From contig JAFGBI010000092.1 in the NCBI GenBank assembly GCA_016933275.1, forward strand, positions 1 to 64,000: a stretch of 64,000 nucleotides of DNA. Reading direction: 5' to 3'. Positions 40,691 to 50,952 of the stretch are shown in pieces; position 1 is the first letter of the stretch, and every line of letters starts with the position of its first letter. The stretch is from Polyangiaceae bacterium. Its GTDB lineage: Bacteria; Myxococcota_A; Polyangia; Polyangiales; Polyangiaceae. Position numbers and translations under genes: made by a program. The notes beneath the pieces are model-generated. The model saw nothing but the letters and a program-made list of their open reading frames with translations, did no database searches and had not been told where the DNA came from.

Positions 40691-43177
40691 TCAGTGACCT
40701 GGACTCGTCGCCTCGTCGAGGGCGATCGTGTCCTCGGAGTTGCCGTGGCGCGCCGCAAGCAGGGTGATGTCGCCCTGCTCGGCGCCCTGCTCGGCACGGG
40801 CAACGCCCAGTAGATGGTCACGTACGTGGTCGACGGTCTCGAACCGGGCCTTCACGAGGTGCGATGCCAGTCGGTCTATACCCTGACGCGATCCAAACCC
40901 GCCAGCGGTGGCACCCGCTGCGGTGGTGAGGAGAAGTAGGTCTCCATCTTCGAGCCCGATCTCCACCTCCGTCACCTCTCCGTGAAGATCGGGTCCCGCA
41001 CCGAGACGTGGTCCGATCCCTCCGGCCACACGCGTACGGCTGGAAGCAGCGTTGAGCACGATGAGCCACGCCTCTGAGCCCGCGAGTCGCACCACCCCGG
41101 TGGCGTCGTAACGCACGACGAGCAGGCGGACATCCGGAGTCGCGCTGAATTGGCGATTGAGCCGCTCGTGGAGCACCGCGTTGACCGCCTGGAGGACGCC
41201 AACCGGGGTGGGCCCGCTGGTGGCGAGCAGCGCCGTTGCGAGAGAACCCTCGAGGAGCGAGTAGCCCCGGTCGACGTGTAGGGCCTCGCCAGCGATCCGT
41301 CCAATCACGATCCAGCAGCCTCGATCGTCCGGGTAGAATTCCCAGTGATCGCGAGGACCTATCGGTGCGGGCCAGAGGGTGGCCGCTGCGCGTAGGGCCG
41401 GCGCGCGAAGATCGCGCGGCCCCCCGACTCGCAGTCGCGCCCCACCGTGACTGGCGCCTTCGTCCTCGACCGCACGCTGGAAGATGGAGGCCCCCTTCAG
41501 CGCGCCAGAGACGTGGTCGCGGATCGTCTCGTACAGCACACCTTCCGGCGGCCCCATCTCGAGCATCACGTACCCAAGCGCTTCGCGGTCGTAGTAGATC
41601 GGCTGCAGCACGTAGGTGTTGCGCCGCTCGGGGAGCATTCCTGGGTGGGGCACCAGATTGCGCGCCGGGAAGGGCTCGCTAGCGGCCGCGAGCACTCTAC
41701 CGGTAGCGTCGCGCGCCCCGACGAGGCGGGCGGTGGGCCCCGGCCGTTGCTCGCCTTCGAAGACGGCGAGCACATAGCTCTTGATGCGAAGCTGCGGTAG
41801 TCGAACGTCGAGGACGCGGCCGATGGCGTCGACGTCGAGCGCGGTCGACAGCTCCTCAGCGGTGACGCGCAGTACACGGTCGGCGCGCTCGGTGACCAGC
41901 CGCTGCTGGCCCTGGGCGCGCTCCGCCACCAGACCGACGAGCACGCGGGCCTCGTGCCAGAGGTCTTCGGCGCGAGCCCACCGCTCCGGGTCGACTTGAA
42001 TGCAGGCGCGTGAATGGAAGCGGAGCACCGCCAGCGCGCCGTGCCAGGAGCTGACGTTGCCGCCCAGGGCAGCCATGGTCACCGCGACCTCTTCCAGTGT
42101 AGAGAGGAAGACACCGGGGTGTTGACCATCGAGCTCGGCGGCCAGAGCCTCCAGCAGGCGTTCGCCCCACGCGGACTCCAGGCTCCCGGCCATGGCCCGC
42201 ATGGCCTGCCCCATGTCGGAGACGATTCGTTGGCGATGGTATTGGAAGGTCGCGATCAGCGACTCGGCGGGGGTGATGAGCTGGATCTGCGCGAGGGGGA
42301 TAGAGGTAACCGGGGAGCACCCACACGATTGGCGCGTGATGAGCTGGGTGCGCAGAACGGTCCGCGGCGGTACCACCTCGCGCCGGGTCTGGGCGAGCAA
42401 ATACTCGACGGCGTGGACGCCGAGCTCGTAGAGCGGCTGCCGAACCGTGGTGAGGGGCGCGGTGGCAAATCGCGCGCTCTCGATGTCGTCGAACCCGACG
42501 ACAGCGACGTCGTAGGGAACACGCACACCGTGAGCCTGGAGAGCGTCGATCGCCCCCATCGCCATCCCATCGCTCGCAGCTACGATCGCCTCGAACGCCA
42601 CCCCGCGCTCGTCGAGGAAGGCGGTCACGGCCGCGGCTCCGGAGTCTACCTGGAAGTCCCCCTCGAAGAGGAGTGCGGGATCCAGGGCGACCCCATGCTC
42701 CTCGAGCACCTGCCGATACGCCGCAAACCGGCTCTCCGCCTCGGGGCTCCCCGCCGGCCCGCGGATGAAAGCGACTCGCCGAAACCCGTGGACGTGGACG
42801 AGGTGGGTCACCAACGCGTGCATCCCGCGCGCGTTGTCGACGATGACGCTAGGTACCCCCCCCACCTCCACGCCCACGTGCACCATGGGCAGGGGGTGGA
42901 AGCGCTCGCAGAATCGCGCCAGGTGTTCGAGGCCGGCATAATTGGCCATCGTCCCACCGAGCACCATGAGGCCGTCCACGTTGTGGGGACCAACGAGATC
43001 GTAGAGAAAATTTCGGCGCGCTCCGTTGCGGGTCGGCGAGCCAATCTCCCCACCGGCGAAGCAAAGGATGTTGACCCCGTGCTTGCGCGCGGTTTCCTCC
43101 ACCCCGGAGAGCACCTTGTTCTGGTACTCCTCCTCGAGACAGTTGACGAAGAATCCGTAGGTTGGTCGCCGGTCCAC
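40691..43177 (-). CDS. LacI-type ligand-binding domain fused to GAF-like and degenerate SpoIIE/PP2C-like domain
   Basis: YGFFVNCLEEEYQNKVLSGVEETARKHG, VAVVGFDDIESARFATAPLTTVRQP; C-term EDGDLLLLTTAAGATAG...EQGDITLLAARHG. Confidence 0.75.
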   Translation of the reverse strand: MDRRPTYGFFVNCLEEEYQNKVLSGVEETARKHGVNILCFAGGEIGSPTRNGARRNFLYDLVGPHNVDGLMVLGGTMANYAGLEHLARFCERFHPLPMVHVGVEVGGVPSVIVDNARGMHALVTHLVHVHGFRRVAFIRGPAGSPEAESRFAAYRQVLEEHGVALDPALLFEGDFQVDSGAAAVTAFLDERGVAFEAIVAASDGMAMGAIDALQAHGVRVPYDVAVVGFDDIESARFATAPLTTVRQPLYELGVHAVEYLLAQTRREVVPPRTVLRTQLITRQSCGCSPVTSIPLAQIQLITPAESLIATFQYHRQRIVSDMGQAMRAMAGSLESAWGERLLEALAAELDGQHPGVFLSTLEEVAVTMAALGGNVSSWHGALAVLRFHSRACIQVDPERWARAEDLWHEARVLVGLVAERAQGQQRLVTERADRVLRVTAEELSTALDVDAIGRVLDVRLPQLRIKSYVLAVFEGEQRPGPTARLVGARDATGRVLAAASEPFPARNLVPHPGMLPERRNTYVLQPIYYDREALGYVMLEMGPPEGVLYETIRDHVSGALKGASIFQRAVEDEGASHGGARLRVGGPRDLRAPALRAAATLWPAPIGPRDHWEFYPDDRGCWIVIGRIAGEALHVDRGYSLLEGSLATALLATSGPTPVGVLQAVNAVLHERLNRQFSATPDVRLLVVRYDATGVVRLAGSEAWLIVLNAASSRTRVAGGIGPRLGAGPDLHGEVTEVEIGLEDGDLLLLTTAAGATAGGFGSRQGIDRLASHLVKARFETVDHVRDHLLGVARAEQGAEQGDITLLAARHGNSEDTIALDEATSPGH

Positions 43178-43317
43178 GCAAGCCTCGACCGCATGTCTTC
43201 GTTACCACAGGGTGATACCGTCCGTGCACCCCCAACACACATCCCCGAGGCGGGAGGTGCGGTCCGCACGTCGAGACGCACCTGGCGGAGGCCCGGGCTC
43301 ATGAGATACCTTGGGCC

Positions 43318-44019
43318 ATGGTCCGGGCTGGAGGGACGTGGCGATCCGCGGTCGGCGATGCTCCAAGCTTCCCGGATCCACGGACCGCAGACCGGGACGG
43401 TCTGGTCGCCGTTGGAGGGAGCCTTGCCGAGGACCGTCTGATTCTGGCCTACGAATGCGGGATCTTTCCCTGGTACGATGCGGGCCTACCTCCCCTCTGG
43501 TGGAGCCCGGATCCTCGCGCAGTCCTCGATCCAGACCACCTCCACCTTTCGCGGTCACTCCGCCGTCGGCTCCGCAAGGGCGGGTTCCAGGTGACCCTCG
43601 ACCGTGCGTTCGAGGACGTCATGCGGGCGTGCGCCGCCGGTCGCACGGACGGCACCTGGATCCTGCCGGAGATGATCGATGCGTATGCGCAGCTGTTCGT
43701 ACACGGGCACGCGCACTCCTTCGAGGTGTGGATGGATGGCACCCTTGCCGGGGGGCTCTATGGCGTCCACGTGGGTGGGCTCTTCGCCGCGGAGAGCATG
43801 TTCCACCGGCGCAGCGACGGGTCGAAAATCGCCCTGGTGACGGCGGTAGCCACCGCGTTCGATGCTGGCATCGAGCTCTTCGATGTCCAGTTCGTAACGC
43901 CGCACCTGGCGTCCCTGGGGGCCTACACCCTGTCGCGAGAGCAGTACCTGGCGCGACTGGCTCGAGCCCGCGAGAAGAGCGTCGATCTTTGCCAGGTCTT
44001 GCCACGGTGGCCCCCGTAG
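43318..44019 (+). CDS. aat: Leucyl/phenylalanyl-tRNA-protein transferase
   Basis: GLVAVGGSLAEDRLILAYECGIFPWYDAGLPPLWWSPDPRAVLDPDHLHLSRSLRR, GLYGVHVGGLFAAESMFHRRSDGSKIAL. Confidence 0.95.
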   Translation: MVRAGGTWRSAVGDAPSFPDPRTADRDGLVAVGGSLAEDRLILAYECGIFPWYDAGLPPLWWSPDPRAVLDPDHLHLSRSLRRRLRKGGFQVTLDRAFEDVMRACAAGRTDGTWILPEMIDAYAQLFVHGHAHSFEVWMDGTLAGGLYGVHVGGLFAAESMFHRRSDGSKIALVTAVATAFDAGIELFDVQFVTPHLASLGAYTLSREQYLARLARAREKSVDLCQVLPRWPP

Positions 44020-44070
44020 AGCACCGAGCGGATTGGCGACCGCGATGGCGCGACGGGAAACGGACCCCGA
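44017..44070 (+). repeat. Family A repeat, decayed left end at the aat stop codon
   Basis: GTAGAGCACCGAGCGGATTGGCGACCGCGATGGC vs CTAGAGCACCGATCAGGTTGCCGACCGCAACGGC. Confidence 0.55.
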
Positions 44071-44537
44071 ACCTGACGCCCACGACCCTCCTGGTTGCCA
44101 GGCCGGCTTGGCCCGGGGGCGAGGGGCCCGCATCGCCCGAATCCCGCCTTCTGGCATGGATAACGAATTGGGGATAGCCGCTCATCGACCGGATCACCGC
44201 CAGGAGAGCGCCGAGCAGGGTGCCCGCCGCGGCAGAGCGGACTCCGTGGGGACCGAGGAGGCGTCTCGCGAACGGCGCGGGCTCGAGTCCGGAGCCGTCG
44301 AGGAGCGCCGCGATCGGAACCGGCGGTACCCGGCGATTCGGCTGCCCCTCGCAATCACCCCGCTCCCTCGCCCACGCCGCGAGGCCATCCGAATCCGAGA
44401 CCTTGCTCGGCTTCCGCGAAGCCACCGCCATCCTCCACTCGGGAATGGCCGGCACGGGGCGGACTCGGCGGCGGAGTCGCACCAGGGATCGGACGCGATC
44501 GGCCGGGGTTCGGACGCGCGAAGGTCCGGTCCAAGGC

Positions 44538-45905
44538 TCACCCGTCGCCTCGAGGTGCGGAGGGTTGAGCCTCGATGTCCTCGCCGCCCAGAGCAACGGG
44601 AACGGTGAACATGAAGGTCGTACCCACACCCACCTGACTCTCCACCGAGACGCTCCCCTGCATGCATTCGACGAGGTGCTTGACGATGCTCAGGCCGAGC
44701 CCCGTGCCACCGAGTTCGCGAGACCGCCCAGCATCCACGCGATAGAACCGCTCGAAGAGCCGCGGCAGGTGCTCCGCTGCGATGCCAGCTCCCGTATCGG
44801 CAACGGTGATCCGCAACCAACACTCTTCGGCGTATGCCGATACCGTGACCACGCTCCCTGCCCCAGAGTACTTGAGCGCATTGTCGACGAGGTTGGTCAA
44901 GACACGCTCGAGAGCATGTCGATCGACGTGAGCCAAGGGGAGCGATACCGGTACCCGAGCCGCAAGGGTGACCTTGCGCTGGTTCGCCCGGTCGCGAAAC
45001 AGATCGAGGATCTGGTTGACGAGCGGCGCCAACGGGAGGTGCTCGTAACGGAGACGGAGCTCGCGGGACTCGATCCGCGACAAGTCGAGGAGGTCCTCGA
45101 CCAGCGCATGGAGACGGGCCGCGTTTCGATCGATGACCTCGATGAACGTCTCGGCGGCGTTCACGTCGCTCTCCATCGCCATCGGCAGGGTCTCCGCCGC
45201 AGAGCGGATGGCGGTCACGGGGGTGCGAAGCTCGTGAGAGACGTTGGCCACGAAGTCACGCCGCATGGTCTCGAGGCGTCGGATCTCGGTAACGTCCCCG
45301 AAGATCGCGAAGACCCCGCCGCCGTGCTCGACGGCGAGTCGGGCGGCGCGGACCTGAAGCCGCCGAGGCGTCAGCCCCTCGACCACGATTTCGCGGGCGA
45401 CGTTCTCTGGTGACGTCGCGGCCAGGTCCAGGAGTTCCTGCAGCTCCCGGTGGCGAAAGACCTCGAGCGGGGTCTTGCCGACGGTGTCGGTCGCGAGGAA
45501 GAGCAGCGCCCGGAGCGCCGGATTGACCAGAGCGATGCACCCCGCTTGGTCCACCATCAGGAGCCCGTCATTCATGCCCGAGAGCACGCCCGCGAGGCGA
45601 TCGCGATCGTTGCGGAGGTCGGTCATGGCGGAGGCGACGTCGGCCACCAAGCGATCCACGTGGCACTGCCGTCCCCGCGGCGGACTGGTTGGATACCCTG
45701 CGGCCCGCCCGGCGCGCGCAGAGGCGCCGAGCTCGGTCATCAAGCGCCCAAGGGAGCTCCTCGTCCGCCGCTCCCGCGCCCCCAGGACGGCAGCGACCAC
45801 CAACGCCCCCACCAGGGCGAGCAACCCGGCCGCGAGCCCCACCCCACCGAAGGCCACGCAGGGCGGCGGGGCCAACGGCCCAGACAGCGCCAGACTCATG
45901 TTCAA
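44538..45905 (-). CDS. phoR: PhoR-like sensor histidine kinase
   Basis: FVANVSHELRTPVTAIRSAAETL, NLVDNALKYSG, VADTGAGIAAEHLPRLFERFYRVDAGRSRELGGTGLGLSIVKHLVE. Confidence 0.88.
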   Translation of the reverse strand: MNMSLALSGPLAPPPCVAFGGVGLAAGLLALVGALVVAAVLGARERRTRSSLGRLMTELGASARAGRAAGYPTSPPRGRQCHVDRLVADVASAMTDLRNDRDRLAGVLSGMNDGLLMVDQAGCIALVNPALRALLFLATDTVGKTPLEVFRHRELQELLDLAATSPENVAREIVVEGLTPRRLQVRAARLAVEHGGGVFAIFGDVTEIRRLETMRRDFVANVSHELRTPVTAIRSAAETLPMAMESDVNAAETFIEVIDRNAARLHALVEDLLDLSRIESRELRLRYEHLPLAPLVNQILDLFRDRANQRKVTLAARVPVSLPLAHVDRHALERVLTNLVDNALKYSGAGSVVTVSAYAEECWLRITVADTGAGIAAEHLPRLFERFYRVDAGRSRELGGTGLGLSIVKHLVECMQGSVSVESQVGVGTTFMFTVPVALGGEDIEAQPSAPRGDG

Positions 45906-46603
45906 GGTGCCGCCTCGCCGGCGGTCCCGACGAAGCGATAGCCAACCCCGCGGACGGTCTCGATGTAGTCACGCGCCGAGTCCAGCTTCTCGCGGAGGCG
46001 CTTGACGTGCGTGTCCACGGTGCGCGTGGTGATGTCAGCCTGGATGCCCCAAACGTCGTCGAGGAGCGCCGCCCGCGACTGAACGCGATCGCGACGTTCG
46101 TACAGAGTGAGGAGGAGCTTGAACTCGAGCGCAGTGAGCTCGATCTCCACCCCCGCCACCCAGACACGATGGGCCTCGCGATCGACGCGGAGAACCCCGA
46201 ATTCGACGACCCCCGTCCCTGCGCGGGACTCCCGACGCCCGCGGCGCAGGATCGCCTGGACGCGAAGGAGCAGTTCGCGAACGCTGAAGGGCTTCACGAT
46301 GTAGTCCTCCGCGCCGAGCTCGAACCCCACCACGCGATCGATCTCCTCTCCCCGCGCGGTCACCATCACAATCGGTACCGCACGCGTCCTGGTGTCGTCC
46401 TTGAGAGTGCGGCACACCTCCGTGCCCGAGATATCGGGGAGCATGAGGTCGAGGAGCACGAGATCGGGTGCGTGTTCGTGAGCCAGCGCGAGCCCTTCAC
46501 CCCCGGTTGCGGCGAGGATCACTTGATGCCCGGCGTGGCGGAGATTAAACTCGAGAACCTGCCTCAGGTCCCGCTCATCTTCGACGACGAGGATCTTTGC
46601 CAT
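45902..46603 (-). CDS. phoB: PhoB-like OmpR-family response regulator
   Basis: AKILVVEDERDLRQVLEFNLRHAGH, DLVLLDLMLPDISGTEVC, YIVKPFSVRELLLRV, wHTH VDTHVKRLREKLDSARDYIETVRGVGYRF. Confidence 0.9.
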   Translation of the reverse strand: MAKILVVEDERDLRQVLEFNLRHAGHQVILAATGGEGLALAHEHAPDLVLLDLMLPDISGTEVCRTLKDDTRTRAVPIVMVTARGEEIDRVVGFELGAEDYIVKPFSVRELLLRVQAILRRGRRESRAGTGVVEFGVLRVDREAHRVWVAGVEIELTALEFKLLLTLYERRDRVQSRAALLDDVWGIQADITTRTVDTHVKRLREKLDSARDYIETVRGVGYRFVGTAGEAAP

Positions 46604-47282
46604 GGTGACTCCGATAGTCCCGCACCCAGGGGGGCAGGTCCGAGCGACGAGGGGAGGCAGACCCGCTGATTCGCCACGTATACCAGCTTGCTCGGCAGCG
46701 CGGCGACACCTCGCCAGACCCGGGGGGGCGATGGGCGACCGCCACGTGCTGGGCGCCGGCAGAGTGGCCGGTCGTCGCGGGCAGGGCGTCCCCCCGACGG
46801 GGAAGGTGCGCGCCCGCCTGCGCCCAGGGACCTGTGATGCAGCGTGCCCGTTGGGTCGTCACTTGCTCGCGGACTACCTCTTGGCGGTGACTTTGGGGTG
46901 ACGAAACGGCAACAGGTCGCGGGCTTTCCAGGAGCCACGCCCAGGGGGATGGTCGCAACCAGGGCCACACCGACGGCGACGCTGCCGACGCGACGACGGG
47001 TCGCCCACGCTCGCAATCCCCGGGACCCGTCGGTAGAGACGTACTGACACGGCCGCCACCCGCATCTGCTCTGGTGGCTACCGTTTCCCCCACCGACAAA
47101 CCCTGCGGCGACAGATCGTCTTGGCTTCCCATACTGATCGTCTTGCCAGGACGCCTGGAGGCAGCCGCATTCAAGGGTTGACTCGGGGCCCGGCATCGCG
47201 GAGCGTTCGTGCCCAGCCCTAGGCTGTTCGTGGGGCGCGGGGCCGAAAACCGATTCGGCCGACCCATCGAGGAGGTTCTGTC

Positions 47283-48137
47283 GTGTATAGACGCTCGTTG
47301 TGGATCCTGCTGGGCACGTTGACCCTCGGCTGTGGCCACTGGCACGAGAAGTACGACCAAGAGGTCGCCAGGTATGGAATGCTCGCCAACCAGTTCACGC
47401 AGGAGAAGACGGACCACGCCGCGACCCGCGCCGAGCTCGAGACGACGCAGAAGAAGGTGCTACGTCTGAGCGACGAGCTGAAGAAGATGGGCGTCGATAT
47501 GGACAGCCTGGCGAAGCAGCTTGAGGTCGAGGGTACGGAGAAGCAGAAGCTTGCGTCCTCCCTGGAGCAGATGCGACGGGCGCTGGATGAGTACAAGGTG
47601 CGGGCTGCCCAGCTCGAGCGTATCAAGAAGCGGTTCGAGGAACTCTCCTCCAAGCTGAAGAAGCTCACCGAGCTCGGTCTCAAGGTTGAGATCCGCAACA
47701 ACCGCATGGTCATCCGGCTGCCAGGCGACGTCCTGTTCGCCTCCGGCAGCGACAAGCTCCAGGACGAGGGCAAGAAGGTGATCACCGCCGTTGCCGAGGT
47801 CATCCGCAAGGATCCCGACCTCGCGAAGCGGTACTACCAGATCGCCGGTCACACCGATGACAGGCCGCTCAAGGGCGGTCAGTTCAAGGACAACTGGGGC
47901 CTCTCGGTGATGCGTGCTCGGAGCGTGCTGGTGTTCTTGGTCGCGCCTCTGGACGACAAGGAGGGTGGCGGTGGTCTCGATGCCCGCAAGCTCCACGCCG
48001 CGGGCTATGGCGAGACGGATCCCGCCGTCACGAACAAGGACGACGAGACGCGCAAGCAGAATCGTCGGGTGGAGCTGGTGGTGATGCCCGATGTCGAGGA
48101 GATGCTCGACCTCAAGTCCCTCAGCGCCGTCCCCTGA
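47283..48137 (+). CDS. OmpA-family coiled-coil lipoprotein
   Basis: LLGTLTLGCG lipobox; coiled coil; OmpA-like YYQIAGHTDDRPLKGGQFKDNWGLSVMRARSVLVFL. Confidence 0.88.
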   Translation: MYRRSLWILLGTLTLGCGHWHEKYDQEVARYGMLANQFTQEKTDHAATRAELETTQKKVLRLSDELKKMGVDMDSLAKQLEVEGTEKQKLASSLEQMRRALDEYKVRAAQLERIKKRFEELSSKLKKLTELGLKVEIRNNRMVIRLPGDVLFASGSDKLQDEGKKVITAVAEVIRKDPDLAKRYYQIAGHTDDRPLKGGQFKDNWGLSVMRARSVLVFLVAPLDDKEGGGGLDARKLHAAGYGETDPAVTNKDDETRKQNRRVELVVMPDVEEMLDLKSLSAVP

Positions 48138-48362
48138 CCTGCTTCGAGCCCGAACGACGAGAGGTCGAGCTCACGCCCCCTTCACCGGGACGGGGGGTGG
48201 TCCTTCGTCCAATCGCCGAGCGGGAGCGAGCTCGGTCGGTCGAGCCCGAAACACGAGCCATGCTTTTTGACCCCTTCCGGCCCTTCCGGGGCAAGGGCCA
48301 CGTCAACCCCGACCTATTTGGCGAGGGCTCCATCGGCTACCGGTCGTTGACTTCTGTCCCGA

Positions 48363-49004
48363 GTGTCCCCTTCGGCAGATCAGCCGCCGGTCCACGAATC
48401 GCTGCGCGCACGGCCAGACTCTCACCGGGGAGGACAAGAAGTGGTAGCAACCCGACGGGATGTGAAGCCGACGGACGGTTGGATCAGACTGCGGAACCGC
48501 CTGGGTTCGGCTCTACCCTATGCGCTCATCGGGCTCGCGGCCTTCTGGCTCTGGTGGCCGCGCGCTTCGGGACCCGAAACGGGCGTACCGGCCCCTGATT
48601 TCGAGCTGCCCATCCTCTCCCAGGAGGGACCGCGATTCCGGCTCGCCGAGCAACGCGGCACGCCGATCCTGATCGAGGTTTTCGCGAGTTGGTGCGGGGT
48701 TTGCCAGAGGAATGCGTCCACCCTGGCGGAAATCGCCAAGGCCGCGAGGAAGGGCCCCGTCCGGATCGTTGCAGTGAGTGTTGACGAGGAGCCGGATGTC
48801 GCCCGAGCAGCGGCCCGCGATTGGAATCTCTCGGTCGATGTCCTGCACGCCGACGCCGGCTTCGCCCGTGACTATGCGATCTCCACCCTCCCCACGTTCA
48901 TCCTGGTGGACGGGTCGGGCATGGTACGCGAGGTGGTGTCCGGGCCGGTCAGCCGGAGCCTCCTGGAGGCATGGCTCGCCAGCGTGGGCGCTCCGCAAGA
49001 GTAG
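48363..49004 (+). CDS. TlpA-like membrane-anchored thioredoxin
   Basis: TM segment; ILIEVFASWCGVCQRNASTLAEIAK; ISTLPTFILVDGSG. Confidence 0.8.
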   Translation: MSPSADQPPVHESLRARPDSHRGGQEVVATRRDVKPTDGWIRLRNRLGSALPYALIGLAAFWLWWPRASGPETGVPAPDFELPILSQEGPRFRLAEQRGTPILIEVFASWCGVCQRNASTLAEIAKAARKGPVRIVAVSVDEEPDVARAAARDWNLSVDVLHADAGFARDYAISTLPTFILVDGSGMVREVVSGPVSRSLLEAWLASVGAPQE

Positions 49005-49017
49005 CGAGGCGAACGCC

Positions 49018-50487
49018 TCAGCCCTTCTCGAGAGTGAGCCTGGTGACCTTCCAGATCGGGGGTGCGTTGACGAGCTCGACCGCGTAGACGCGGGTCCCTT
49101 CGGGCCCCGTTGTCGTGACCCGGGCCCTGGCAGCGCTGTTGGTTATGGTGAGTAGCTCGGCCGTGGTCAGCACCTTGCCCGCCACCTTGCTGCGCCGGGC
49201 GTCGCAGGACGCCTTGCCGTTGCTCTCGCACTGGCGCATCTGCTTCTCGATCTCCTGTGCGGGCTCGGTGTCCGCCAGCTCGGCGGCCCGGTCGTATTCG
49301 TGACTCGCCAGACGTTGCACAAGCTCGATCGCTGCGTCCTTCGGCGTACTGGCGAGCTCCACCGTACCAACTTCACGGGGCTTCTTCGACTCTGGTGGGT
49401 GAGCATTGCAGGCAAACTTGGCCGCGCCCCACATAACGAGCGTCGAGAGCGCCACTACACCCAACATGCCGAGTGTCTGCACGTCCGGCGCCGGCACGTC
49501 GGATTCTTTCCGGGCGATCGGAGCCTTCCGTGTCCGGGTGGGTGCAGCGACGCTCGCCGCCGGGCGGATCTCTCGTTCCCGCCTGTCGATCTTCCTCACC
49601 GCAACGGCTGGCGATGCGGGACGATGGTCTCGCTCCGGGTGGGGAGCCGTGTGTCGCACGGCGCCGGTCCGAAGGCTGACCCGCACCGCGTCGCCACCGT
49701 CGACCGCCACCGCAAGCCAGTTTCTGGCCCCGAAGGCCACCCCCGCCACCTGGCGGTCCGAGAAGACGACGCTCGCGACCTCCTTCTTGGTGTTACGGGC
49801 GAAGACGAGCACCCGATCAGCGGCGGCGCGCACGGCCACCAAGGCGCCATCTGCGGAACCGACCGGACAGTCGGGCTTCGGACGGTCCTGGTCGGTGCCC
49901 TCGAGCTCCACCAGGAGACCAGGAGGCGACTCATCGCTGGGGACAACGTGCACTGCCGAGCCGACGCACACGGCCCAACCGCCACCGGCGAGGGCACATA
50001 CCGCAGAAACGGCCCCCGGCAGATCGACGACGGCCACCTCCTCCAGGTCGGACTCGTCGAAGATGCGAAGTTTCGCGTCGCGGCAACCCACCCCAATTCG
50101 ATCACCCGCCGCAGCCCAGGCCACGGCCCGAGCACCTTCGACAGCTATGCTCCGAGGTTCGTCCCCAGGGTCGATGATCTTGACGCCGTCATTCGTCAGC
50201 ACGGCGGCCACGCCATCGCGGTCGACGGCCACGGACTTGGGCGTGCCCTCCACGTCGACCTCGTCGCTGCGCTGCCCCGATTCCCCGTCCCACCAGGTGA
50301 GGAGGCCGACGTCGTCGAGCGTGATCACCTCCTCGTCGGTCACCCCGATACCGAGGATCTTCCCCCCACACTCGGTCTTCCAAAGGGGCTGCTCGTCGTC
50401 TCCAGTGTTGACGAGCAAGGTGGCCCCATCAGCGGTGACGAGGAAGGACTCTCCCTCGTCGCAAGCGAGCAAGTTCGTGCGGCGCAT
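49018..50487 (-). CDS. Beta-propeller-like protein with C-terminal transmembrane segment and tail domain
   Basis: WD-like repeating blades in the N-terminal 270 aa, then TLGMLGVVALSTLVMWGAAKFAC. Confidence 0.55.
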   Translation of the reverse strand: MRRTNLLACDEGESFLVTADGATLLVNTGDDEQPLWKTECGGKILGIGVTDEEVITLDDVGLLTWWDGESGQRSDEVDVEGTPKSVAVDRDGVAAVLTNDGVKIIDPGDEPRSIAVEGARAVAWAAAGDRIGVGCRDAKLRIFDESDLEEVAVVDLPGAVSAVCALAGGGWAVCVGSAVHVVPSDESPPGLLVELEGTDQDRPKPDCPVGSADGALVAVRAAADRVLVFARNTKKEVASVVFSDRQVAGVAFGARNWLAVAVDGGDAVRVSLRTGAVRHTAPHPERDHRPASPAVAVRKIDRREREIRPAASVAAPTRTRKAPIARKESDVPAPDVQTLGMLGVVALSTLVMWGAAKFACNAHPPESKKPREVGTVELASTPKDAAIELVQRLASHEYDRAAELADTEPAQEIEKQMRQCESNGKASCDARRSKVAGKVLTTAELLTITNSAARARVTTTGPEGTRVYAVELVNAPPIWKVTRLTLEKG

Positions 50488-50577
50488 CTGTGTTCCCGGG
50501 CTGGGGCTTGGACCCCGTCACTCGGGGGGAGCCCTGTGGCACCGGCGTATACCCCGTTTGAGCCGGCGTCGCGACCT

Positions 50578-50738
50578 CCTAGAACAGCAATCGCGTTGAT
50601 TGCTGCGGCAAATCAACGAACTCGGGGCCTGGGTCGTCTGGGTGCCTGGCCGCGCCCGCGGTGAAGGTTCGGGAGGGGTACCGACCTGGGAGCAGCCCTC
50701 GGGGCCCATGCGGTTGACAGCCTGATCGCTGCGCCAGC
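50578..50738 (-). repeat. Family A repeat, decayed copy (reverse orientation)
   Basis: CTAGAACAGCAATCGCGTTGATTGCTGCGGCAAATCAACGAACTC ... GGTTGACAGCCTGATCGCTGCGCCAG. Confidence 0.7.
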
Positions 50739-50952
50739 GGTCGTGGCCGCGGATCGTGGATCCGCGACATCGGCGATTTTGCGCAAGTTCTGGGTTTGCG
50801 CGTCGGCGGGGGCAGGGCGCGGCTTCGAGGACAGGACCGGCCGACGGGAAAGGCCGAGCCGGTCGCCTCTCGGGCGGCTCCTCGGTCGCTTGGCTCGTGG
50901 CGGACATTGGGGTGGCGTGGTGAGACCGCCCTGGTGGAACTAGGATGGCCGG

